Shown here: positions 9,612 through 16,252 of the stretch, in pieces
Numbering within the stretch: position 1 is the stretch's first letter
How the letters are laid out: every line of letters begins with the position of its first letter
DNA from: Corynebacterium jeikeium
GTDB taxonomy: Bacteria > Actinomycetota > Actinomycetes > Mycobacteriales > Mycobacteriaceae
NCBI RefSeq assembly: GCF_000738265.1
Contig: NZ_JFCQ01000020.1
Span: 186,001 to 250,000 of the forward strand
DNA: 64,000 bases
Reading direction: 5' to 3'
Notes under the pieces: generated by a model
The model's database searches: none
What the model was told of the DNA's origin: nothing
The model's input: only the letters and a program-made list of their open reading frames with translations
Translations under genes and position numbers: made by a program

Positions 9612-11321
9612 GTGCCCATGCCAGAACAACGCGAATCTGCACATAAGACGCGGGAATGGAAGAAGCTCACCGAATACGCCGACGCGACGCGCGGCACCCA
9701 ACTGCGAGAGCTCTTCACTGAGCAGCCGGGACGCTCCAGCGACATGACCTACAACGTCGGGCCACTGCACGTGGATCTGTCGAAGAACCTCATCGACGAA
9801 CGTGGACTGCGCCTGCTGCTGGATCTGGCGCGCGCCCGCGGCCTTGAGGACTACCGCAGCGCCATGTTCGACGGCGAGCACATCAACACCACCGAGGATC
9901 GTGCCGTGCTGCACACCGCGCTGCGCATTCCGGTGGAGCGAGAGTTCAGTATTCCGGTTGGTGCGGGCTCGGACGAGACGCAGGACGTGGCAGCCGACGT
10001 TCACGCAGTGCTGGGCCGCATGCGCGACTTCGCCAAGGCACTGCGTTCCGGATCCTGGCAGGGCGTGACCGGGCACACTATCAAGCACGTCGTCAACATC
10101 GGCATCGGCGGCTCTGACCTGGGCCCGGCGATGGCCGCCCAGGCGCTGCGCCCCTACATGACGGCCGGCATCACCCCGCACTTCATCTCCAACATCGACC
10201 CGGCGGACGTGGCCGGAACGCTCGACGGACTGGATGCGGAATCGACCTTGTTCGTCATTGCCTCCAAGACGTTCACCACCTCCGAGACCCTGGCGAACGC
10301 CCACGCCGCGCGCCGTTGGCTGCTGCGCAACCTCGCCGATGCAGGTGTTGAGGTCGAGGGGGATGACGCCATCCGCGACATCACCGCCAAGCACTTCGTG
10401 GCCGTCTCCACTGCCGCCGAGAAGGTGCAGGAATTCGGCATCGACACGAATAACATGTTCGAGTTCTGGGACTGGGTAGGCGGCCGCTATTCCGTGGACT
10501 CAGCAATTGGCCTGTCGCTGATGGCCACTATCGGCCCGCAGGACTTCATGCGTTTCCTGGAGGGCTTCCACGAGGTCGACGACCACTTCCGCACCGAGCC
10601 GCTGGAAATGAACATTCCAGTGCTGATGGGCATGCTGGGCGTGTGGTACACCGACTTCCTGGGTGCGCAGTCGCACGCGGTGCTGCCATATTCCGAGGAC
10701 ATGGCGCGCTTCCCCGCCTACCTGCAGCAGCTGACGATGGAATCCAACGGCAAGTCCGTGCAGCTGGACGGCACGCCAGTGGAGATCCCGTCCGGCGAAA
10801 TTTACTGGGGCGAGCCCGGCACCAACGGCCAGCACGCTTTCTTCCAGCTGCTGCACCAGGGCACGCATTTGGTGCCTGCCGACTTCATCGGCTTTGTGAA
10901 CCCGCACGACGATGCGGTAGCCGCCGACGGAACCACCAGCATGCACGACATGTTGATGTCCAACTTCTTCGCCCAGACCCGCGTGCTGGCCTTCGGCAAA
11001 AACGCCGAGGAGCTGAAGGAAGAGGGCGTGGCGCCCGAACTGATCCCCCACAAGGTGATGCCCGGCAACCGGCCGACCACCACCATTCTGGCTAACAAGC
11101 TGACCCCGAATACGCTGGGTGCGCTGATCGCGCTGTACGAGCACATTGTCTTTGTACAAGGCGTGATCTGGGGCATCAACAGCTTTGATCAGTGGGGTGT
11201 GGAGCTCGGCAAGAAGCAGGCAAACGCGCTGTTGCCTGCGGTTACTGGTGAGGAGCGTAGTGACGCCGGCGACTCCTCCACCGACGACCTCATCACCTAC
11301 TACCGCCAGCACCGGGTCTAG
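9612..11321 (+). CDS. pgi: Glucose-6-phosphate isomerase
   Basis: Interconverts glucose-6-phosphate and fructose-6-phosphate in glycolysis. Family signatures are clear: [70 protein letters not shown], and GVELGKKQA near the C-terminus. The GTG at 9612 is chosen because GAGAGGAG at 9597-9604 lies 7 bases before it; the ATG at 9618 is the alternative and alters only two residues. About 569 residues, close to the usual size. It is followed by about 440 bases without a recognised gene, including the first 122-bp inverted-repeat element. Confidence 0.95.
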   Translation: MPMPEQRESAHKTREWKKLTEYADATRGTQLRELFTEQPGRSSDMTYNVGPLHVDLSKNLIDERGLRLLLDLARARGLEDYRSAMFDGEHINTTEDRAVLHTALRIPVEREFSIPVGAGSDETQDVAADVHAVLGRMRDFAKALRSGSWQGVTGHTIKHVVNIGIGGSDLGPAMAAQALRPYMTAGITPHFISNIDPADVAGTLDGLDAESTLFVIASKTFTTSETLANAHAARRWLLRNLADAGVEVEGDDAIRDITAKHFVAVSTAAEKVQEFGIDTNNMFEFWDWVGGRYSVDSAIGLSLMATIGPQDFMRFLEGFHEVDDHFRTEPLEMNIPVLMGMLGVWYTDFLGAQSHAVLPYSEDMARFPAYLQQLTMESNGKSVQLDGTPVEIPSGEIYWGEPGTNGQHAFFQLLHQGTHLVPADFIGFVNPHDDAVAADGTTSMHDMLMSNFFAQTRVLAFGKNAEELKEEGVAPELIPHKVMPGNRPTTTILANKLTPNTLGALIALYEHIVFVQGVIWGINSFDQWGVELGKKQANALLPAVTGEERSDAGDSSTDDLITYYRQHRV

Positions 11322-11449
11322 CGGTTAGCTGGGGCGGCTTGCCTCTCGGTTTCCCGACCCGGTTTCCCCGCCCCCTGGTCTGCCCGACTCCCCTACTGTC
11401 CGGCAGGCGGGGGTGCACCATCCGGACGCCCGCCTCCCCCTGCTCCTAG

Positions 11450-11571
11450 ATGTCGGAAATGTTGCAGAACGTTCTTGGAACCCATTTCTATCTACATATA
11501 AGAGCTGGTCAGGAAGTTGCAGCGATGGAGAGGTGGGCGTCAACAAAAAAGAATTGCAACAATTCCGACAT
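11450..11571. repeat. 122-bp element A with inverted-repeat ends
   Basis: The element starts ATGTCGGAAATGTTGCA and ends with the near-perfect reverse complement (TGCAACAATTCCGACAT, 16 of 17). A second element of identical length lies at 12166-12287, with similar interior words (ACGTTCTTG, GCTGGTCAGGA, AAAAAAGAA). The ends read TGT...ACA one base in, which recalls insertion-sequence termini, so a miniature transposable element is possible. Equally, its fixed position about 190 bases before a secreted-protein gene could mean regulation. It is too short to encode a transposase. The rest of the pgi-to-11762 gap holds GC-rich hairpins but no gene I can support. Confidence 0.55.
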
Positions 11572-11761
11572 TTTGCGCCCCAGGTCATACCCCAGCGCTC
11601 AGAAGAAATGCCCCGCGGGCTAACGCTGGCGCCCGATTAATCGATATCCCTTACGAAACCTGTTTCCCGCGGCTTACTTCGGCATCTTCCGGCCCATTAG
11701 CGCCGCGCGGGACGCAGCGTCTTTGTGAACGTTCGAATCCTCCAGAAAGGAATACTTCCCC

Positions 11762-12004
11762 ATGAAGGTTCGCAAGACTTTGGCGGTAGGCATCGCAGCG
11801 GCATCGATCTCCGCAGGCGTAGCTGCGCCGGCACAGGCAGCGGCGCCAAAGCCCGCGCTATCCCAGCAAGCTGCTGAGTCCGAACACTACTCCCCCATTA
11901 CAGGCTCCCTGAGGATAGCGCCCGTCTTTCTAGCCTCTCCCATTGTTCTTCCAGCCGCTCTACTGTACGCGATTTGGGTTCGCCTGAACCCCGGCCTCGG
12001 TTAG
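11762..12004 (+). CDS. Small secreted protein with hydrophobic tail, copy 1
   Basis: 80 residues: a Sec signal peptide (MKVRKTLAVGIAAASISAGV..., cleavage likely after APAQAA near residue 27), a short polar stretch, then a hydrophobic C-terminal segment (LRIAPVFLASPIVLPAALLYA) long enough to cross or insert in a membrane. GAAAGGAA about 10 bases upstream is a fair ribosome binding site. The promoter region, ribosome site and first 24 codons are repeated almost exactly at 12487, so this is one copy of a tandem duplication. I do not recognise the family. A secreted membrane-active peptide or a small envelope protein are both possible. Confidence 0.7.
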   Translation: MKVRKTLAVGIAAASISAGVAAPAQAAAPKPALSQQAAESEHYSPITGSLRIAPVFLASPIVLPAALLYAIWVRLNPGLG

Positions 12005-12134
12005 GCCAACGCCCGCCCCACCGCAGTACATGGGGTGGGCAGGCGCCGGTTTCGGCGTCTCCCCACCCTGACTAGCTCCCGGCCTCTGGCCTAGCCCTGT
12101 CCGCCGGCCTGTCCGGCCCTAGACCGACCCTAAA

Positions 12135-12151
12135 ATGTCGGAAACGTTGCA
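12135..12151 (+). repeat. Solitary copy of the 17-bp element end
   Basis: ATGTCGGAAACGTTGCA differs by one base from the end of element A and sits 31 bases before the left end of element B. It is one of five copies of this motif within about 850 bases (two per element plus this one). It may be a remnant of a further element or an extra binding site. The rest of 12005-12486 holds a GC-rich imperfect hairpin just after copy 1 and no supported gene. Confidence 0.5.
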
Positions 12152-12165
12152 CTTCCGTAAGGCAA

Positions 12166-12287
12166 ATGTCGGAAAACTTGCAAAACGTTCTTGCAAACCA
12201 TTTCCAGCTACACATAAGGGCTGGTCAGGAGGTTTTAGAGGCGGAACAGGTGGCGTCGATAAAAAAGAAATGCAACATTTCCGACAT
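12166..12287. repeat. 122-bp element B with inverted-repeat ends
   Basis: Second copy of the element seen at 11450-11571, exactly the same length. The left end is ATGTCGGAAAACTTGCA; the right end is the reverse complement of ATGTCGGAAATGTTGCA. It precedes the second secreted-protein gene by about 200 bases. The sequence after both elements is also shared (GGCTAACGCTGG..., CTTACGAAACCTG), so the element was probably duplicated together with the gene, not inserted twice. Confidence 0.55.
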
Positions 12288-12486
12288 TTAACCCTCAAAC
12301 CCGCACCCAAAATCGTCCTACGGGGTGGCCCCATCGCACAAAATAATTCAGCGGAATACCTAGACGGCTAACGCTGGGGCTCCGGTGATCGATTTCACTT
12401 ACGAAACCTGCTTCCCCATGGCTGGTTTTTGACTTGTTTTCGACTTGTTTTGACTACACGAATCCTCCAGAAAGGAATGCTTCCCC

Positions 12487-12751
12487 ATGAAGGTTCGCAA
12501 GACTTTGGCGGTAGGCATCGCAGCGGCATCGATCTCCGCAGGCGTAGCTGCGCCGGCACAGGGAGAAGCGACCACGCCGCAGACTGCGCAGGTGGCACAG
12601 GCTGCCCGGACGGAAGGCACCCCGTCCCCCCACGTCGTCACTCTCTAACATCGCACCTGGATGGTTCAGCTTGCTGCTCGCACCAGGCTTCCTGTTGATC
12701 ACCGCGATTCGCGTCCTGTTGAAGGGTGAATCGAACTGGATGCTTCCTTAG
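12487..12751 (+). pseudogene. Small secreted protein copy 2, frameshifted at a C-tract
   Basis: The first 25 codons repeat copy 1 (same signal peptide, same upstream ribosome site). The zero frame stops at 12646-12648 after 53 residues, losing the hydrophobic tail. One base on, the +1 frame runs to a stop at 12749-12751 and encodes a hydrophobic tail (SNIAPGWFSLLLAPGFLLIT) that aligns with the SLRIAP tail of copy 1. The frames meet at a run of six C near 12625-12630, so one extra C explains the break. It could be a decayed copy, a phase-variable gene, a sequencing error, or a real shorter secreted peptide (12487-12648). Confidence 0.6.
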
Positions 12752-12800
12752 CAAAGGTAGGCACTAAACCCAGACCCTTTCAGGGCACGGAATAAGCGCA

Positions 12801-12840
12801 CTAAGGCTCCCCGCTGATGCGGGGAGCCTTAGTTTCGTTT
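12801..12840 (+). terminator. Strong rho-independent terminator
   Basis: Perfect 14-bp stem CTAAGGCTCCCCGC / GCGGGGAGCCTTAG with a TGAT loop, followed by a T-rich stretch (TTTCGTTT) on the plus strand. It ends the transcript of the duplicated secreted-protein genes and separates them from the convergent gene whose stop is at 12886. Confidence 0.88.
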
Positions 12841-12885
12841 AAACGGAGTTAGCCGTTCAGATCAGGGATCCGTTCAGAGATCAGA

Positions 12886-13671
12886 CTAGAACAGGCCCTT
12901 GGTCGGCTTGTGCATAACGTCGGTAGTGGTGACCTCACGGGAGTCAACGTTCTGGTCGTTAGAGGTGGACTTGTCCTCCTCCAGGCGACCGGTCTGGGTG
13001 ACGGTGATGTAGTTCACCAGGCGACCCAGCTTGGTCTTGCCATCGCCGAAGTTCAGGTTCGCCAGCAGCTGGGAATCACCCGGGTTGACCGGGTTGGACA
13101 GGGTGACCTCGAAGCTGCGAACAGACTTTTCCTTGTCGAAGCCCAGGTCACGGGTGTATGCACCGTTGAACCAGCCCGGGGTGATCAGGCGGTCAACGCC
13201 CTTCGGACCCTTCTCAGTGTGCACGTCGATGCGGAAAGTAGTAGCCGGGAAGTCCTGGTAGTAGATCTCGGAGCCAACGTTCTTGGCAGAGATGGAGACC
13301 AGGCCTGCGAAGCCAGCGGACTTGCCAGCAGCGACGCGGATCTCCGGCTTCAGGTCGTACTTCTCGCCAGACTGCTCGGCCTCGTCCTTAGCCGGCTTCT
13401 CAGCCTCGGCGTCCGCGGCGGGCTTCTCAGCCTCAGCGTCCGCGGCGGGCTTCTCAGCCTCAGCGTCCGCGGCCGGCTTTTCAGCCTCAGCGTCCGCGGC
13501 CGGCTTTTCAGCCTCAGCGTCCGCGGCGGGCTTCTCAGCCTCAGCGGTAACGACGTCGTGGTTGAAGCCAGGGTCAACAACATCTTCAGCGAATGCGTTG
13601 CCAGCGCCTGCGAAAGCGGTGGTCACGCCAATGGCAGCAGCGAGGGTCAGGGAAGCTGCGTTCTTCTTCAT
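12886..13671 (-). CDS. Secreted protein with six 9-residue repeats
   Basis: 261 residues. A clear Sec signal peptide ends with NAFA (cleavage after about residue 28). Residues 43-96 are six copies of AEAEKPAAD, an acidic, proline-containing spacer that could span the cell wall. The remainder (about 105-261) looks like a folded beta-rich domain (YYQDFPATTFRIDVHTEKGP, RSFEVTLSNPVNPGDS) that I do not recognise. No sortase motif and no C-terminal membrane helix are seen, so it is probably released or loosely bound. AAGGAA precedes the start. It lies 111 bases after another repeat-bearing secreted protein on the same strand, and the two are probably co-transcribed. Confidence 0.8.
   Translation of the reverse strand: MKKNAASLTLAAAIGVTTAFAGAGNAFAEDVVDPGFNHDVVTAEAEKPAADAEAEKPAADAEAEKPAADAEAEKPAADAEAEKPAADAEAEKPAKDEAEQSGEKYDLKPEIRVAAGKSAGFAGLVSISAKNVGSEIYYQDFPATTFRIDVHTEKGPKGVDRLITPGWFNGAYTRDLGFDKEKSVRSFEVTLSNPVNPGDSQLLANLNFGDGKTKLGRLVNYITVTQTGRLEEDKSTSNDQNVDSREVTTTDVMHKPTKGLF
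13384..13545. repeat. 27-bp tandem repeat, six units, in frame
   Basis: Six in-frame 27-base units encode AEAEKPAAD (the last ends AKD). The units are nearly identical at DNA level, differing at a few positions such as GCGGGC against GCCGGC. Such arrays commonly change copy number by slippage, so length variation between strains is likely. Confidence 0.85.
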
Positions 13672-13782
13672 GTGAGGGGTTCCTTACTTTGTAGGTGCAG
13701 GTGAAGGGGGCATAGCCTGCGAAAGCTAGGAGGGGTGGTTCAATCCCCTTCGAACCTGCTGGATATTCTGCGAGAAAAGGGT

Positions 13783-14637
13783 TTACGCGTCGGCGTTCTC
13801 GGCCGGCTTGTTTGCAGCCTCGTCGGCCGGCTTTTCAGCTGGCTTGTTTGCAGCCTCGTCGGCCGGCTTCTCAGCTGGCTTGTCGGCCGGCTTTTCAGCC
13901 GGCTTCTCAGCCGGCTTCTCAGCGTCCTCCGGCTTCGCCGGAACAGCGGAGTCAGCCGGGTTGGCGTACAGCTTCACGTTGACCTGGTTCTTGATCGGGG
14001 TCAGCGCGATCCACGGGGTCGGGGTGGACCAGGTGCCGTTTGCCTTGCAGAACTGCTGGGTACCGGTCATCTTGATGGTGCGGAAGCCGTAGGTAGCCTC
14101 ACCGGTGTGGCCAGCCGGAACATCGTACGGGCCAACGGTCTGGCCGACGTTCCAGCTCAGGGAGTAGGAAGCCTCAGCGCCGATTTTCTTAGCCAGCTCG
14201 TAAGCGATGCCGACGCTGCCCTTGGACTCCTTGCCGGATGCTTCGCCGCCCAGGTTCACGCTGGTGGTCTCGGTACGGTCACCCTTGATGCTGATGGAGA
14301 TGGTCTGCGTCTTGGACAGCTCCTGGGTCAGCGGGATGGTGTTCTTGGACTGGTTGGTGGCAGAGATGGTGCCAGCCGGGGTGAACTTGTCGTCAACCTT
14401 GTAGACGACGGTGCGGTAGTCCTCGCCGGAGTTGCAGACCGGGTGCGGGTTCAGGATGTTTGCCTTGATGTGATCGCTGCCGTGGGTGGTGTTAACAATC
14501 GGCAGGGTGGGGTTCAGCTTCGGGGTTTCCGGGTAGTGCTCTTCCTTGGTGATTGCGGTTGCCGGGGATGCTACCGCTGCAGCCACGATGGCAGCAGCGG
14601 CGGCTGCGCTTGCGCCGTTCTTCCACAGGTTCTTCAT
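13783..14637 (-). CDS. Secreted protein, possible aerolysin-like beta-pore-forming fold
   Basis: 284 residues. Start at 14637 with AGAGGAG 8 bases upstream; an earlier in-frame ATG lacks support. The signal peptide (MKNLWKNGASAAAAA..., cleavage after ASPATA) is followed by a Ser/Thr-rich, alternating-polarity region: SATNQSKNTIPLTQELSKTQ, then TISISIKGDRTETTSVNLGG, a glycine-rich hairpin, ASYSLSWNVGQTVGPYDVPA and YGFRTIKMTGTQ. That order (N-x-S, polar strands, amphipathic hairpin, strand with V-P-x-G) resembles the ETX/MTX2-aerolysin membrane-insertion domain. The C-terminus carries Lys-Pro-Ala-Glu repeats. The fold call is inference from pattern; another secreted beta-protein is possible. 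Confidence 0.6.
   Translation of the reverse strand: MKNLWKNGASAAAAAAIVAAAVASPATAITKEEHYPETPKLNPTLPIVNTTHGSDHIKANILNPHPVCNSGEDYRTVVYKVDDKFTPAGTISATNQSKNTIPLTQELSKTQTISISIKGDRTETTSVNLGGEASGKESKGSVGIAYELAKKIGAEASYSLSWNVGQTVGPYDVPAGHTGEATYGFRTIKMTGTQQFCKANGTWSTPTPWIALTPIKNQVNVKLYANPADSAVPAKPEDAEKPAEKPAEKPADKPAEKPADEAANKPAEKPADEAANKPAENADA
13805..13876. repeat. 36-bp direct repeat, two units, in frame
   Basis: Two nearly identical 36-base units (starting at 13805 and 13841) encode the repeated EKPADEAANKPA segment at the C-terminus of the secreted protein. Shorter KPAE/KPAD units continue to about 13935. The composition resembles the N-terminal repeats of the neighbouring secreted protein. Confidence 0.75.
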
Positions 14638-15406
14638 ATTTGTGCTCCTCTTGCACGCCACCGACCGAAGAATGCGGGCTGGTGAACCCGCACTGGCGAC
14701 GAGGTGCGCTGGTGATGCTGCGAGCCGCACGCCCAAGGGAAGCAGTGCCGACACTTTCTGCACGTTCACTTTTGCGAGTTCACGTTTGCAGCAGCTGCCT
14801 TGGGGTACGCCGTACGCACGTCGCCGAAAGGTGCGAGGTTTCGGCCAGGTGGCTTAAGTTTTGAATCCGATTAAGGGGTGCCCTCTCCCCGGTAACGCAT
14901 GGCATTTGTGAGGACCACGCCGCACCAGGGCTCTGAGTGACGAGTTTTAACTTTAAACGCTTCCCAACGAGAATTGTTCGACAATTCGACGCCTAAATGC
15001 ACTACATTCAATCCTAAATTAACCATTCATTCACCTCCTGTTAACCATCTGAAACTTAATCGACCCTTAAACCCTGTCTTAGGTAAGCAAAAATCTGAAA
15101 CCATTATCACTATGCGACCACTCACCCCACCCCTCTATGAAACTTTGCCAACCCTTACCCTCAACACCCAAAACCACAGGAAACCAACACCCCGCCTGCA
15201 CCCACCGCACTCTGTTCTTAAAAAATAAGAAAACCAACCCCCTTTTGGAGTCAAAAACTCCTCACCTTCAACCTGCACTCAACCCCGTAATCACCTGACT
15301 AGTGAACTTTAAGTGAACTCTCTCCACCTGCACTTTTATCCTGCACCCACCTGCAATACCACCCCATTCCGGGGGTGTTTGGTGCGTTAAGCTACCCCCG
15401 TCACCG
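14638..15406. other. 769-bp gene-free region, partly AT-rich
   Basis: No convincing gene. The first part, next to the secreted protein, should hold its promoter. From about 14880 the DNA is AT-richer than its surroundings, with a C/A-rich plus strand. An 84-residue plus-strand frame (14974-15228) has threonine/proline-rich, non-protein-like composition and no ribosome site. Short hairpins such as GGAGT-CAAAA-ACTCC near 15250 and a 7-bp palindrome at 14971 are present. Confidence 0.6.
14971..14987. promoter_or_regulatory. Palindrome GAATTGT-TCG-ACAATTC
   Basis: Perfect 7-bp arms around TCG. The core TTGTTCGACAA fits the FadR/GntR operator pattern TNGTNNNACNA, as do the two sites of the 5-oxoproline locus, but the centre and flanks differ. 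It lies more than 300 bases upstream of the secreted-protein genes. Binding by any particular regulator is speculative. Confidence 0.35.
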
Positions 15407-16252
15407 CTACTCCCCCTGGCATTGCGAGCACCACCAAATTATTCGTTCCAACTCTGCGGCATCCACGTCCGGATCCCCGCCGGCCGACGGCCCACCCAGC
15501 GTCGCCTGTTGAATCGCCGTCCCGCAACGCCTGCACGCCTTACCCGCACGCCCGAACACCCACGTCCCCTGCCCGGGTCGCCGATCACCGGTGAATACGC
15601 GGTGCGGTTCAAGGCGGTTGTCCCACATCACTCGCCGCGCTAGGTCTATTGCCTTTTGGACGCCACCTTCTCCGACCTCCCCCACTGTCACCTTCGGGTG
15701 CATCCCCACTAAAAACATCACCTCGGCGCGATACTCGTTGCCAATTCCAGCGACGTTCTTTTGGTCCAGCAGTGCCGCGCCGAGGGACCTATCCGGCCGC
15801 TGCATAATCCGCGCGATAGCTTCGTCCCTGCCGCTAACTGCCCAGTCCTCCGCCAGGATGTCCGGCCCCAGGTGAGCCATAACCTGTGGGTAGTCCTCAA
15901 AAGGAAATACCCGCACGAATCCCAGGCTGTGCCCCACAATTTCTATCTCTGGGCCGCCTGCGTGTTGGGGGCTAAAGCGCAGCACAATGCGGGCGGTGTG
16001 GCCGGGTCGGCGCCAGCGCTGCCCCGCACGATGGATCGCCCACACGCCTTCCATCTTCAGGTGGGTGTGGATCACCCGTTGCCCGATGTGCATGAACAGG
16101 TGTTTGCCGTAGGGCCACACCCGGTGAACTTTCTCGCCGTCGAAATTCAGGGTGGCGAACCTGGGCACGCGAATGTCGGTATGCCGAACTGTCCGGCCTG
16201 CCATCCATTGCAGGCGGTTGGATAGCTGCAGTACGGAATCACCCTCAGGCAC
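15407..16252 (-). CDS. nei2: Fpg/Nei-family DNA glycosylase (Nei2-like)
   Basis: Base-excision repair glycosylase/AP lyase removing oxidised bases. The N-terminus MPEGDSVLQL has the catalytic Pro2 and Glu3. The helix-two-turn-helix region contains LLDQKNVAGIGNEYRAEVMF, and the C-terminal zinc finger is seen as CRRCG...CSQC. At 281 residues it fits the actinobacterial Nei group. The GTG start at 16252 overlaps the end of lhr by 8 bases, so the two repair genes are translationally coupled; lhr-nei adjacency is also known in mycobacteria. Confidence 0.9.
   Translation of the reverse strand: MPEGDSVLQLSNRLQWMAGRTVRHTDIRVPRFATLNFDGEKVHRVWPYGKHLFMHIGQRVIHTHLKMEGVWAIHRAGQRWRRPGHTARIVLRFSPQHAGGPEIEIVGHSLGFVRVFPFEDYPQVMAHLGPDILAEDWAVSGRDEAIARIMQRPDRSLGAALLDQKNVAGIGNEYRAEVMFLVGMHPKVTVGEVGEGGVQKAIDLARRVMWDNRLEPHRVFTGDRRPGQGTWVFGRAGKACRRCGTAIQQATLGGPSAGGDPDVDAAELERIIWWCSQCQGE

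Noticed and set aside
12429..12698. 89-residue frame over the second secreted-protein copy
   Set aside because: Out of frame with the duplicated signal peptide; Arg/Ser/Cys-rich shadow.
13384..13545. CRISPR-like array
   Set aside because: The 27-base repeats are contiguous, without spacers, and in frame within a secreted-protein gene.
15079..15097. DtxR-like sequence TTAGGTAAGCAAAAATCTG
   Set aside because: Only the left half matches the consensus (about 13 of 19), and it is far from any start codon.
14974..15228. 84-residue frame in the AT-rich gap
   Set aside because: Threonine/proline/lysine composition from C/A-rich DNA, no ribosome binding site, no domain.
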